A stretch of DNA of 64,000 bases from Bactrocera neohumeralis (GCF_024586455.1 NC_065921.1:6913401-6977400), one strand, 5' to 3'. Counted from the first letter of the stretch, positions 35,800 through 47,802 are shown. A program made the numbers and translations. Notes: generated by a model not told the origin, from the sequence alone.

Positions 35800-38035
35800 C
35801 AGTAAGAAGGGGCTAAGTTCGGGTGCAACCGAACAATTTATACTTTTGCAACTTGCAGGAATCAAAGCCAAGGAAATAACTTTTGATGTAAAACGTCAAC
35901 CAGAGGATCCGAATCTAAGCAATTTTGTATAATTTGTATAAGCATAAATTATACACATAAATACATACATATTCGGCATAAGATTTGTTAGAAAAACGAA
36001 AATCATGCTGTGGGCATATGGGAGGTGGAGGAGTATCGACCCGATTTTAGCCATTAACTATTATCATGCCTCATACTAAATAATGTTCCTTGGATTTCAT
36101 TAAGATACCTTACATACTAACACCAATCATATGGAGCAATGTCAGTCGGATGTTTGAAAATCCTGATAATAGATATATGGTTGCTAGGTCAAGTTTTCGC
36201 GCAATTGTATATAATACACCCAACTCTTTTTTTACACGGTAGATACGTTATGATCCATGTCATCTGAAACCCGTGTAAGATGAAATAAAGAACTATATTT
36301 ACTTCGAAAAACCGTGTAAAAAATGTTGAAAACTATAAAATCTGAGATATGCATACAAATTGTATGTTTATATGGCATTTTATTGAGCATTAAAACTTAA
36401 AATACATAATTCATACAGGTGGCAAATAGCCATGTCCGTCTGTCTGTCTGTCCGTCTGTATATATACGAACTAGTCCCTCAGTTTTTAAGATATCATTTT
36501 GAAATTTTGCAAACGTCATTTACTCTTCAAGAAGCTGCTCATTTGTCGGAACTGCCGATATCGGACCACTATAACATATAGCTGCCTTACAAACTGAACG
36601 ATCGGAATCAAGTTCTTGTATGGAAAACTTTCACATTTCACTATGTACCTTCACAAAAGTTGGCACAGGTTATTTTCTAAGATAATAATGTAATCTCCGA
36701 AGAAATTGTTCAAATCGGTTAACTATAGCATATAGCTGCCATACAAACTGAATGATCGGAATCAAATGCTTGCATGGGAAACTTCATCATTTGACGTGGT
36801 ATCTTCACGAAATTTTGGTATGAGTTATTGTTCATAGAAATAAGGTAATATCGGAAGAAATTGTTCAGATCAGTGAGCCGCTATAACTGCTATACAAACC
36901 GAACGATCGGAATCAAGGACTTGTATGGAAAACTTTCGCATTTGACGTGGTATCTTCACGAAATTTGACATGAATTACTGCTTAAGGTAATAATATAATC
37001 TCCGAAAAAATTGTTCAGATCAGATTGCATATAACTCCCATAGTTACTTAAAGAAATGCACCTGTGAAGGGTATATTAGCTTCGGTGCGGCCGAATTTAA
37101 CGTTTTTTCTTGTTTTCATTGAGATAACTAAAATATTGGCCGATATATCCAGAATGAAGTCACCTGGAAGTTCGAAAATCTTTATATAGATATATGGGGG
37201 CTCAGGGGAGTATTGACCTGATTCAAGTCATTGTGTTATATGGGAAGTAGTCGTGGTTGTAGTCCGATTTCGCCCATTTTCACACTGTGACATAGAAATG
37301 TGAGAAGAAATCTAGATCCCGATGAGAAGATATCCTAATCCCTAGATATGGGATTTCACAAATAAGTGAGTCTTACCACGCCCATCGTCCAATTTTCTCC
37401 GGCTCCCATAAAGCCCTCTCATACCATTGCGGAGGTAAAGTTTAATGCCTCTGGCATATTTAGTTATTGATTTATTGCGCTTTTAGTAGTTTTTAACAGT
37501 GCCGTTATATGAGGAGTGAGTGAGTTATCTTTTGATTTCATCCCATTTCACACTGTAGGTAGAAGTTCTTATAAGATTTGTACTCAGCGAATTTGGTAAT
37601 TGTAGCTTAAGTGGTTTAGGAGATATGTACATTAAAATTATTATTATTGTCCACAGGTGCCCCTTGCTATTGCGATCCCCTTTGCCAAATTACAGTTTGA
37701 TATCTTATTTTAGTGCTTAGTTATGGCACTTTATAGGTTTTCGGTTAATGGCGTGTTGTGGGTGTAGTAGTGGTCCGATTACGCCCATTTACAAACTCGT
37801 ACTAAGGATTAAGGAATCTGTATACCGAGTTTCATCAATATATCTCAATTTTTACTTAAGTTACAGCTTGCACGGACAGACGGACAGTCACCCGGATTTC
37901 AACTTATTTCGTCATCCCGATCATTTATACATATAACCCTATATCTATCTCGATTTGGTTTAGGTGATACGCACAACCGTTAGGTGAACAAAAATATAAT
38001 ACTCTGTAGCAATAGGTTTCGAGAGCATAAAAACA
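35800..38035 (-). repeat. Large dispersed-repeat block (same family as 19.6, 40.1, 58.9 and 62.5 kb)
   Basis: It starts with the reverse of the family's right end (gggctaagttcgggtgcaac then cgaac...cttttgcaacttgcagg) and ends near 38,030 with the reverse of the left end (cgcacaaccgttaggtgaac then aaaaatataatactctgtagc). Within it are nested or duplicated pieces, including a ctgtctgtctgtccgtctgt run at about 36,435 and the 150-base tandem repeat listed separately. 37,140-37,560 matches 55,550-56,040. No credible coding frame. Confidence 0.65.
36590..37035. repeat. Three tandem units of about 152 bases
   Basis: The phrase gaa(c/t)gatcggaatcaa followed by cttg(t/c)atgg...acttt(c)...tcttcac...aattgttca(a/g)atc occurs at about 36,597, 36,750 and 36,901, a spacing of about 152. 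Units differ at many positions, so the array is old. A two-unit relative lies at about 40,360-40,570. Confidence 0.75.
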
Positions 38036-39331
38036 ATTAATGCAGTAGTTATAAACGTTTTTTGTAGACTGTTACACCAGGTGTACTTCTTAAAAATGTA
38101 AAGCTCACTTTTTCTGCAATCGTAAGACTTCAAACAGATTATTCACTTCACAAATATTTTTGACTGAACTCAATTTCATCAGCAAATTAATGCATAAAAT
38201 GCGGAAATGTAACAGTAAAATCTGAATGAACTGGTACTGGTATTCTAACTTTTCTTTAAGAAATTGGCCTGACTGTAACTGCTACTCGTGTAATAAATTA
38301 TTCATTCCAGACAATTGTCTCTCAACAGACAGGTAAAACTTGACCATGAACAATATCCTTGGTGAGGACACCTTTATACATTTTGAAACTGAAACAAATC
38401 TTGAAAATGACCTTTTAAAGGCATTTTAACTTTTTTATAATTATGGACAAGAAGAGATTTACTCCTGATACCACTTTTCAGCTGAGAAGACCAGAGGATA
38501 TAAAAAGCTCAATCATCATTGAAACTGCCCCTATAAAGTATTGCCTAGACAATTTTTCTGGCTCAAGGACCGTCAATATGGGGGGTTCAGCTGCCTGAAA
38601 AGCTCTAAAGAGATAGAGAATTTGTTGCATGTTCATTCTCGTATATGTTAAGCTAGTTTATCTAATGGCAATATTTGTGTTTTGTCTGAGAGACCGCAGA
38701 AAATTGATAAATTATCCATTTGAAGACAGCAAACGCAAGTAATTCAAACGAGGGATGTGATTCAGATAAATCAAATTATAATTATAATAAAGTGAATCTT
38801 ATCACTAACAACAATATTTAATTCATAAAACCGGGGAATACACGGATTAATATCCGTCCAAAAACTGTCATTGCAGAAAAATGTTTCTTCTGTTACGAAA
38901 CGGTTTCGTCAGTTTTTGATATATCTGAATGAAATTTATTACGTAGGTGCATTTTACAGATCGGACAACTAAAAAAGGCAAATGTGTTCAGAATGATTCG
39001 TAAAACATTTCCAGCATACGTGATTTTATAGCAAAAATCGACAAACTCTACTAAATACCCATCGAATGTTCAGCAAGCGAAGGTCAAAAATCTCGAAAAA
39101 TAATAAATATTTACATTTCTTTTGGAATGTATAGCGATTATTGGTAAACACTGTACATTTATCATAATTCCAGCACAATCAATGTGGAAATCATGTGAGT
39201 GGATGTCTGTATTTCTATTTATGTCATTCCTCTATTCCATGGCAAAATATCCGTTAGTTAACTGACATTTAATAGAAAGAAATCAAAAACAAACGAAATT
39301 TAATTGCATCAATTGAGAGAACAGGTGAAAA
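38036..39331. other. Intergenic DNA upstream of the GstE2-like gene
   Basis: AT-rich, with no coding resemblance. The last 130 bases before the GST start contain no clear TATA box. Confidence 0.4.
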
Positions 39332-39997
39332 ATGTCAGGTATTATTCTATATGGCAACGACATCAGTCCACCGGTCCGGGCATGTTTGCTAACGCTGAAA
39401 GCACTAAAACTGCAATTTGAATACAAACATGTTGATATTTTGGCGGGTGAACAATTAACCGATGACTTCATCAAGCACAATCCACAACACACTGTGCCCA
39501 CATTGAATGATAACGGCGTCTGGCTGTGGGACTCGCACGCGATCTGTGCTTATCTCGTCGACAAGTATGCTAAAGATGATTCACTATATCCGCGAGATTT
39601 GGTTTTGCGCGCCCGTGTCCAACAGCGACTCTACTTCGATGCCAGCATACTTTTCGTGTCATTGCGCTGTATCACGCGACCGATGTTCAAGAACAATGTA
39701 TCCATCGTGCCGCGTGAAAAGACACAGGGAATTATCGAAGGTTATACATTGCTGGAGAAGTTCCTGACAAGTGCTCCTTATTTAGTAAGCGATTGTCTGA
39801 CCATAGCGGATTTTTGTTGTGTTGCCACGGCAACGTCACTGGCAGGTGTGATCGAATTGGATGCTACGAAATATCCCAAAGTGAGCGCTTGGATGGAGCG
39901 CTTGAAGAAATTGCCATACTACGAGGAAGCAAACGGTTGGGGATGCAAGAGGTATATAGACATGCTTAAGACACGTCTCACTGCAATTGTGTCCTGA
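39332..39997 (+). CDS. GstE: Epsilon-class glutathione S-transferase, GstE2-like (221 aa)
   Basis: Single-exon cytosolic GST. Catalytic Ser12 sits in the canonical ISPPVRA, His53 and cis-Pro56 in NPQHTVP, and DSHAI at 67-71. It keeps all the glutathione-site residues that some neighbours have lost. LYPRDLVLRARVQQRLYFDA followed by SILFVSLR is very close to Drosophila GstE2 as I remember it, so GstE2-like is a reasonable name; GstE1 is the alternative. The helical-domain box reads CLTIADFCCVATAT, with a double cysteine also typical of GstE2. The ATG lies in gaaaaATGTC context, and aataaa follows at about 40,036. GstE2 orthologues in mosquitoes act in DDT and pyrethroid resistance, which makes this the most likely detoxification enzyme of the set. 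Confidence 0.95.
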   Translation: MSGIILYGNDISPPVRACLLTLKALKLQFEYKHVDILAGEQLTDDFIKHNPQHTVPTLNDNGVWLWDSHAICAYLVDKYAKDDSLYPRDLVLRARVQQRLYFDASILFVSLRCITRPMFKNNVSIVPREKTQGIIEGYTLLEKFLTSAPYLVSDCLTIADFCCVATATSLAGVIELDATKYPKVSAWMERLKKLPYYEEANGWGCKRYIDMLKTRLTAIVS

Positions 39998-40129
39998 ACA
40001 AATAACCATTTTATTTACTTGGCTGTAATATTGAAATAAATGGCGCATATTATGCCCGTATTAGTGTGAAAACTAAAGTTACTAGTTTTTGTAAAGGGCT
40101 TATTATATTTAAGTTATTGGCGCATTGTA

Positions 40130-40650
40130 CTTTTTATACCCTGAGCAGCATGTAATTAGTTTACCACGAAGTTTGTAACACTAAGAAGGAAACATCGAAG
40201 ATCTTACATATAGAAATGAACAGGATGACGAGCTTACTCGATTTAGTTATGTCCATTTGTCTATAAGCGCGAATTAGTTCTTAAGTTTTTGAGATATTGA
40301 TCTGAAGTTTTGTTGTCGTCTTCTACAGCGCATTTCACGGAACCGCCGATATCGGATTTCTAAAGCATATAGCTGTCACACAAGCAGATCGATCGATATG
40401 AAGACCTTGTATGAAAAACTTTTTTATTTGACACGATATCTTGATGAAATTTGGTATATATTATTTTCCAAGGTAGCGCTACAGTCTCCGAAAAATTTTT
40501 GAAGATCGGTTCTTTATAGCATATGTATAGCTGTCGTACAAACCGATCGATCGAAATGGTATAAACGTAAATACATTTTTATACCCTTTTAAGTATGTTA
40601 TAAAAATGCAGCTGTGAAGAGTAAATATGATAGCTGCAGCCGAAAATTAA
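40130..40650 (+). repeat. Dispersed-repeat fragment
   Basis: It starts tttttataccctgagcagca and runs through family text (agttcttaagtttttgagat, ctgtcacacaa..., two diverged gatcgatcg...units) to about 40,650. It is a second variant of the family at 35.8-38.0 kb and lies directly before another copy at 40,660. Confidence 0.6.
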
Positions 40651-40654
40651 GTTT

Positions 40655-42365
40655 ATTCCCATTGTTCTCTTGCTACATGTTGCTACAGATTATAAAAGTT
40701 TTGTTCGCCTAACGGTTGTACGTATCACCTAAAACTAAGCGAGATAGGTATAGGATTATAAATGATCAGAATGACGAGAAGAGTTGAAATTAGGCAAAGA
40801 AGTAAGGCGGAGTTTGTAGATGGCCATAATCAGACCAATGCGACTCCCACAAAAAGCAATTAAAGGAATAACTAAGCACTAAAATAAAATATGGAACTGT
40901 AATTTGGCACAGAGGATGTGTGAAATTGGATTCCAACCACGCCCACTTCCCATGTAACATAGTTTTAAATTCCATCTAACTCTTTCTTTTCCAGTGTACA
41001 AACCAGGAAGCAATAAAAATAAAGGGATAAAACTTTAGCGTATGCAGCCTGTGACCACAAATTGTCAAAATCCAACATTGTTCAAGTCCCTAGGTACCGA
41101 CTATTTGGACCCAAGTATATATAGTTGACTTTTTACCGCAAATATCGGTCAATGTGTGAGATATATACTTGAAATTCAGGGATAAAATTGAGGAGTCGAA
41201 AAACTTTAATGAACCAAATATGTATCATTTTGTTCGACCACTTTTTGCTATTTTTCCGCTAGAGACATTATTCCATCAGTGTAAAACTTTTCTGGTTTCT
41301 CGGCGTAAAAAATGCGAAAAGTAATTTTCACAGGCTTCTCTTGAAGCCAACTTTACTCCATTAAGGGAGTTCTGCATTGACTAAAACAAATCGTAGTCGA
41401 TGGTGCAAGGTCAGGGTTATATCAAAACTTCCCAGCTAAGCTCTCCCAGTTTTTGCCGAGTCATCAAAGATGTGTGAGGTTGTCCTGATGGAAGACGAAG
41501 GCCCTTTCTGTTGATCAGTTCTGGCCTTTTTTTCGATTGCTTGCTTCAATCTCATCAGTTGTTGACAGTAAAATGTAGAATCAATCGTTGGACCGGGATG
41601 GAGCAGGTCATAGAGGATGATTCCTTTCCAATCCCACCAAACACTCAGCATAACCTTTCGATGCGTCTATCCTGGCTTTGCGACCATTTGTTGAGCTTCA
41701 CGACGCTAGAACCATGATTTTTTCATTCATTATTGTCGTATTAGATCCATGTTTCGTCTCCTGTTACGTTCGCTTCAGAATGGCTTCGATTTCATTCCGT
41801 CTCAGCAAAGAATCGCAGATATTAATGCGGTCCATTAAATTTTTCACAGACAATTCATGTGGTACCCAAACAGCGAGCTTCTTTATGTAGCCAGCCTTTT
41901 TTAAATGGTTCAAAACCGTTTGATCATGAATGTTAAGTTCCTTAGCGATGTCATGGCTGCTTATGTGACGGTCCTGGTCAATCTTTTCCATAATTTCATC
42001 GACATTTTCAACGATGGGACGACCAGAGCGAGGTGCTCACGTACTGATACAGCATCGTCTCCGTAAACTTGAGAAATTCCATTGATGGCTTACCTGACAT
42101 TCTTCCCTTTTTTATACAAAAATTTCAAAATATAACGAAATTTCTCCGTTTTTTTCACTCGTTTTCGAACAGAAAATGAAGCTTAAAATGTCCGCTCTCT
42201 AACACTTTATGGTATGACACAATGTGATTGGTAGCACTGGAGATATACGACTGCTCCGACCTTTATTGACAAAAGACTTTTTCGACTACCCAATATTTTG
42301 TGAGTTGCAAGAGTACTATAAAATAATCGATTGCATCCGAACTTAACCCTTCCTTACTTGTATAA
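40655..42365 (+). repeat. Dispersed repeat split by a mariner insertion
   Basis: The left part (40,660-41,187) begins ctcttgctacatgttgctac, the family's left terminus. The right part (42,294-42,365) ends with gagttgcaagagtac...catccgaacttaacccttcc, the family's right terminus. The mariner at 41,188-42,293 sits between them, flanked by TA on its right side. Removing it would restore an element of about 600 bases, similar to the 58.9 and 62.5 kb copies. Confidence 0.7.
41188..42293 (-). mobile_element. Degraded near full-length mariner (ttgggtagtcgaaaaagtc family)
   Basis: The right end (about 42,271-42,293, actttttcgactacccaa then TA) and a diverged left end (ttgaggagtcgaaaaa at 41,188) are inverted repeats shared with the 286-754 copy. 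The minus strand reads 'MEKIDQDRHISSHDIAKELN' and 'IHDQTVLNHLKKAGYIKKLA' (about 41,990-41,870), then 'VWVPHEL' and, after a frame change, 'MLSVWWDWKGIILYDLLHPG' and 'LYCQQL'-like text (41,651-41,550), all typical of mariner transposase. Frameshifts and stops inactivate it. At about 1.1 kb it is a little shorter than an intact mariner (about 1.3 kb). Confidence 0.85.
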
Positions 42366-42838
42366 TGACTTTCATTTTTCTTACAAACCTTATGCCGAAT
42401 TAGTCATCAGTGATTGGATTTTGATCTTCTGGTTGACGTTTTGCACCGGCTTCTCCGTATGTTAAATCGTTTTTAAATTTATTAAGTATGTTATACGAGT
42501 ATATCTATGTATGTATATATATAACTTCAGGTAATTGCTTTCATGACAAACTCACTTTATATAAAACTTAATAAAATGCTTTAGTTTGAACCGATTTGTT
42601 TGCTTGTAAACTCTTTATCATTCCGGTTGCTTGAATTTAATGCACAAAGATAAGATACATACATACATAAGTATGTATAATATTAAGTGTATCATCAAAT
42701 TGGCAAATGTGCTTTATCAGCATTACACGCACATATGTGTGACTTGTATAAATTTCCCTACAAATAGGGCACATTTATAACAAAGATTTTAGTCGAAATT
42801 TGGCTCTTGTAGTGACTAGAAGTAAATAAAAATCCGAA
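42366..42838. other. Upstream region of the 42.8-kb GstE
   Basis: AT-rich DNA with catatg runs. A TATA-like tataaatt lies at 42,747-42,754, about 85-90 bases before the ATG, followed by cgaaatttgg and other short motifs. It could be the core promoter, but no good initiator stands at the right distance. Confidence 0.35.
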
Positions 42839-43513
42839 ATGAGTGAAAAACTCGTTCTCTACGGCATCGACAGAAGTCCGCCGGTACGCGCCGTTTTACT
42901 AACACTAAATGCTTTGAATTTGGAATTCGAACTTAAAGCGGTGGATACATTAAAAGGTGAACAATATTCTGAGGAGCAGTTGAAAAAGAATCCAGCGCAT
43001 ACAATTCCATTACTCGAAGTTGATGGCAAATATATATCCGATTCTCACGCCATTATCGCCTTTTTGGCTAGCAAATATGGCAAAGATGATTCGCTCTATC
43101 CAAAGGATCTGTATCAACGCGCCACTGTCGATCAACGTTTGCACTATGAGAATGGTGTTATCTTTAACGAAACAATGAAGCATCGTTTGCGTCCATTACT
43201 TACAAGCGAATTGCCACAAGCGGCGGTTGATGAAGCATTTAAAGCCATTTGCGATGTATACACTGTGCTGGAGGCTTATCTCAATCAAAATGAATATATG
43301 GCTGCGGATCATTTAACCATAGCTGACTTCAGCCTCCTATCAACGGTTACTGTTATGGATTTAATTGTGCCAGTGGTGGCGGACAAGTGGCCAAAATTGA
43401 AAGCGTGGTTGGAGAACTTGAAGCAGTTGCCATATTATGAGAAAGCAAACGCCAAAGGTTTGAAAGCAAGCGAGGAAATAATTAAACCGGTATTGGCAAA
43501 ACTCAAGCCATAA
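42839..43513 (+). CDS. GstE: Epsilon-class glutathione S-transferase (224 aa)
   Basis: Single-exon cytosolic GST. Catalytic Ser13 is in the canonical RSPPVRA, His54 and cis-Pro57 in NPAHTIP, and DSHAI at 68-72, so the glutathione site is complete. The helical domain reads HLTIADFSLLSTV, then AWLENLKQLPYYEKANAKG, and the C terminus KPVLAKLKP is unlike the KSKNITIVP tails of the 57 and 61 kb copies. LEVDGKY replaces the usual DDNG turn. The ATG follows tccgaa, with aataaataa right after the stop (43,517), so the 3' end is probably short. I cannot assign a single Drosophila orthologue. Confidence 0.95.
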   Translation: MSEKLVLYGIDRSPPVRAVLLTLNALNLEFELKAVDTLKGEQYSEEQLKKNPAHTIPLLEVDGKYISDSHAIIAFLASKYGKDDSLYPKDLYQRATVDQRLHYENGVIFNETMKHRLRPLLTSELPQAAVDEAFKAICDVYTVLEAYLNQNEYMAADHLTIADFSLLSTVTVMDLIVPVVADKWPKLKAWLENLKQLPYYEKANAKGLKASEEIIKPVLAKLKP

Positions 43514-43879
43514 GAAATAAATAATATTGTGAAATCCCCAAAAAGCGTAGACTGGCGGGACCAGCCTTTCTGTCCGGTTAAGAGATTGTCCTTAATAAAT
43601 ATCAAAAAATGCAGGAAATGTTGAGACCGGCCAAGGTGCACGGTTAATGGAGGTGTGCGTTAATAGAACGTTCGTTTAGAGAGCTTTCACTGTATTTATA
43701 AATGAACAAATGTATATTGTTTAGGAAATCTTCTTTTACATGACAAATAAAAACATTTTGTGAGTCCTTTTTATGGCTCTTAAATTTGACTTTAATGAAC
43801 TTGTTTTTTTTCCGCAACAACAGAAATGTGAATAATTTGTGTTTCAATTGAAAAAATTATATTTTCCGACCTGGCTTTT

Positions 43880-44035
43880 GCTTTATATGCTTTGAATTTT
43901 TATATCCTGTACATGGTATGTTAAGTTTGACACGAATTTTATACAGAACATCCAGAAGGAAACGTCCGAGATTCTAGAAAATATACATAGTATGTATATA
44001 GAAATGGTCAGCATGACGAGCTGATTCGATTCAAC
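43880..44035 (+). repeat. Dispersed-repeat fragment before the 44-kb mariner
   Basis: tttttatatcctgtacatgg...agaaatggtcagcatgacgag resembles 40,130-40,250 (agaaatgaacaggatgacga). It is interrupted at 44,036 by the TA and left tip of the next element, so the mariner appears to have landed in this repeat. Confidence 0.5.
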
Positions 44036-44765
44036 TACAGGGTTTGTCCGGAAGGTAAGAGGACTAAGTCGATTTAAAAAAACTTTATTAAACCAATCGT
44101 TACAATTCTTGTAAAACCTTTCCTAATAGGTTCCTTCTGCGTCGATGCAGCGCTGCTAGCGCGATGTCCAAGCATTGTAGGCGTCACAGAAGGCATACTT
44201 CGGAATAGCCTTAAGAGCCGAGGTGCTACTGCTTAGATCCCCTCTGTCTTCTCAAAATGCTTGCCCTTCATCGGCCTTTTCAGGCAAGGAAACAAAAAAG
44301 TTCGAGGGGGCCACATCTGGGCGGCTGCGGAAGCGCTGGGATGCCGGCCTTGGTTAGGTAGCTGTTCACAAGAAAGGCGGTATGTTGTCGTGGTGCAACT
44401 TTCAATCGGCTGCGATATCTTGTCGGACCAGATAGACCCTTCGTTTGAGTCTCTTGAGGTTTTCCAAGTAAAACTTGGCGTTGACGTTTTGTCCAAGAGG
44501 AACAAATTCATGGTGGACAATCCTTTCATGTCAAAAAAGACAATGAGCATCGTTTTCACCTTGGATTTGCTCATTCATCCATTTTTTTGGGTAAGACTAC
44601 CTGATCATATCAAACGTCTCTGTCGCAGATTTAAAGAGTTTCACACAGAATATTATCGCGTACCTCGTTAGCTAGGAACGGCCTCTACCAAATCCAGTCG
44701 GTGCGCGTACTTTCGAAGTACAGTCGCGGCGGAAGAATATCAATCCTATTACTTTCCTGGAACAG
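44036..44765 (-). mobile_element. Internally deleted mariner of the caggrtttgtccgg family
   Basis: The left tip reads cagggtttgtccgga at 44,038 after TA. The minus strand gives 'MSKSKVKTMLIVFFDMKGLS' (about 44,574-44,515), the region just after the catalytic-start box, and then C-terminal text 'CLKRPMKGKHFEKTEGI' (about 44,290-44,233). The C-terminal part is close to that of the 15.6-16.3 kb copy. Much of the catalytic core is missing and stops are present. The end near 44,740-44,765 is a degraded tip. Confidence 0.75.
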
Positions 44766-45834
44766 CCGAAGTAAAAGTTTTCTCTTTTTTTGGTTTGATT
44801 TAAGGTTTAATTATTTCACCTAACCTTATGTAACTACTTATATACATATACTTACTGTTAATGTGAAACTAATATATAAAGCGTATACTTTTATATTCAT
44901 TCATTTATTTTATATATACATATATATATATATAGATATATTTAAAAGTAAACAATTTTCAATAAATACATACATGAATACAACTTACATACATACATAC
45001 ATAAATTTGGCATCACATAACACGGTCAGCAATGCTATAGCAGTTTTTGAAGTACAAATATAAATTTGTTTATGTTTAACAATCCAAATATAAATATTTC
45101 GATAATTTACTATATAGTCGTTTTCGTTTGCAAAATTCAACAACAATAAAAGTGCGTGATTACTCTTTGCTGTTCGCTTTTATTTCTTGGTAAACTATGT
45201 TTTTCAATATAATTAATAATTTATATTGAGCAAAGGTGTACCTCGATTTTTATACATAAGGTTATATCAATAAAAAGGCTTATTAGAGGATTCTGGGTAT
45301 TTAATCGTGTATAATAAAGGTCCTAATTTACTTCAATAATACATTTGGTTTCAATTCTAATACACAACATGACAATACATTTGAGACAAATACATGTACA
45401 TGTGTACATATGGCTTTTAATAGTACATATGTATATGTGTATGTATGCATACGCGTTTATGTACGACACACACACGTATGTATGTACATATATACCAACA
45501 TGAATATGTATGTAAGTGCGTGAACAATGTAATATGCTTTAATATACCTTTTTATTTTACGGAAGTTGGTTGTTTTCTTGTGCGTTGCTTTTATTTTTCA
45601 CTCGTCGCAATATTTTCTTTTTGCCCCATACTGCACCCCCGACCCATAACATACTTGCTTCCGCGGGAATCGTTGAACTTTTTAGGAGTGAGTATGATTA
45701 GGTGAATCTTTGAGAACAATGCCATAAGTTAACCTTACAATTCAGATGGATGGCGGATTCACAATTGACCATATTTAAATCAGGAAAGGTAAACGGTATA
45801 GCGGTGTATATGAAATGAATGATTGCGAAAGGAA
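44766..45834. other. Intergenic AT-rich DNA, probably including the 3' end of the next gene
   Basis: Contains tatatata (44,915-44,940) and tacatacatac runs (44,980-45,005) and a long catatg-rich stretch (45,380-45,510). 45,560-45,834 could be the 3' untranslated region of the minus-strand gene that stops at 45,835. No open frame is recognised. Confidence 0.4.
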
Positions 45835-46121
45835 CTACGCGGTCACATAATATTCACGTTGGCGTTTTTGACATTTTTCACGTGCAATATAACACAACGC
45901 AATGGTTATGAGAATTGCAATTGTTACCCCCATTCCTATGCTAACCCACATTATCTCCTCGTTGATGCCCACGTACGAGCGCCCTTGAAATAAATTCAAA
46001 TTAAATGGAATTTTTAGTAAGAAAATATTTATGGAATTGACATAATAATACGAATTTATCACTTACCGTTGTAATAATGATTGGAATAGCCAGCTTTCCC
46101 GGCTACCCTGCCTGCTGGCAT
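45835..46121 (-). CDS. Small single-pass membrane protein (67 aa, two exons)
   Basis: The minus strand joins exon 46121-46067 (ATG, MPAGRVAGKAGYSNHYYN then one base) to exon 45983-45835. The donor is AACG|gtaagt and the acceptor is ttcaag|GG, with phases matching, to give 67 codons and a TAG. The N terminus is short and basic. About residues 28-50 form one hydrophobic helix (MWVSIGMGVTIAILITIALC) followed by a basic, tyrosine-containing tail (EKCQKRQREYYVTA). There is no cleavable signal pattern, so it probably sits in a membrane with the basic tail in the cytosol (positive-inside rule; inference). I do not recognise the family. Regular splice sites, an intact frame across the junction and the clean hydrophobic segment argue that it is real. 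Confidence 0.7.
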
Positions 46122-47802
46122 TTTGATGGTAATATATAAGAAAAGCAAAACTTTTTTAAATACAATTAAATTCTATTGTCCAAAGGACTTGAGTAAACTT
46201 GTGTAAGGTATTTTCTAGGTACTATAAATGCTTTTTCAATGGAGATAAGTTACTGTAATATTAAAATGTCCAGGCGTAGATTGGAGAATCACCAATTTAA
46301 GGATCATACAATTTAATTGCCATGGTGTTTGTGCTAAAAAGAAAGGAAATTTAGTTATTGATAACGGTACACAGAAAAATTAATTTTTTGTTAATATATG
46401 TAAGCTACATAGTAGAAATCTTTTAAAAATTCCATTTTCAAATTTTATTATTTATTGTTGTGGATTATTTATGTATATCTGATTTTGAGCTTCCATGCAT
46501 GATAATAACCTTTCGAGCTGATATTATTTTTTTTAAATTCCATTACGACAACTAAAACGCTCGCTAAAAAACGATTAACATCGATTGCAACTATGACATT
46601 GATAACGCAATGCCTCACATCGCTATCTAATTCACAGCTGTTTTTATTTTCCTTCCCATTGGCTTCTGCTATCACAGCATTTGTCGTATTTCTAGTGATA
46701 AATATTAGTTTTATTTTTATTGGTTTCTTTTATTTTATATACAAATTGTGTAAAATTTGCATTTATTTTTAGTGTATAAATGAAAGTTAGCAAATAGATT
46801 AATTCCTTAAGTGCAAATGAAAATGTGCGATGGATCGGAGGAATGTTGCAGTGAGTAATGCGAAAGGTTCCTGCTTTTGTTTGCTTGTTAACTAAATTAT
46901 ATTTAAATTGGAGTCTTAAAAACAAACTAGTGAAGTGTGAAAGCTATTGGTTATACATATATTTGAATATGTTATTGAAATAACCATTGATTGGCTGATG
47001 TATAATGCTTATTAGAATTTTATTTGCTTGCGTTTTAGCGGCTTATTTGCATAAAAGCAGACATATTTGTACATACGAAGAGAACTCAACTCGCGAATGA
47101 CAATTGTTTCGTTCGTGAACAAGCGGGAAGTGACAAAAGATTGCACAAACCATAAATCATTAAATATTTTCCCGCGTATTCGTAAATAGCAGTTATTCGC
47201 TGATATTTGTTATAAATGTGTATTAGTTTTGTTCACATATTATTTTTTATTACTTTCTGATATAATCGGAGGACTGAACATTACCAGCCTACTATAAAAT
47301 AAAACAACTCATTTTAACTGGAGACAAATACCTTCTTTTTAATAACCCAAAATCAAATTAAAGTTAGGTAAATATTCCTTATTAGCTTTCGACATATTAA
47401 TTCACCGAAGAGCACGTCCGATTCTATAAAATATTCCAGAGTTAACTTTTTTCATATATGTACATATGTACATATTTACTCATTGTTAGTGATGGATGCA
47501 TGCTTATAATGCAATTCCTAATTTAGTGATAAGGTTAAGCTTTCTATTCGATTATATGTAATGTTTCACATATATACTTTTATACGTGTTAATGAAATCA
47601 ATCAAACAATGAAATCTTAAAATTATAGTTGCACTTCCTAAGCAAAGAAAGAAATATATCCAAAGCTTCCGATAAACAATGTATTATGTATATTAAACCA
47701 TAAGTTTGCGCCGTATTGCAATATTTGCATTGCTTAAAAAGCATTAGAAAGATTAAGAGGTTTATTACGTGTGCGCTATAAATTCAATATTTTCAAACCA
47801 TT
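46122..47802. other. Intergenic DNA between divergent genes
   Basis: Lies between the starts of the minus-strand membrane protein and ENGase, so it should contain both promoters and possible leader exons. I see no clear TATA box near either start. 47,450-47,475 carries a catatatgtacatatgtac palindrome. Other text is AT-rich without recognisable genes. Confidence 0.4.

Noticed and set aside
36590..37035. Repeated units resembling a CRISPR-like array
   Set aside because: The genome is eukaryotic and the units are diverged 152-base tandem repeats of a transposon-like family, with no short repeats and unique spacers.
46692..46925. Minus-strand 77-codon open frame
   Set aside because: AT-rich composition, no domain and no splice context; likely chance.
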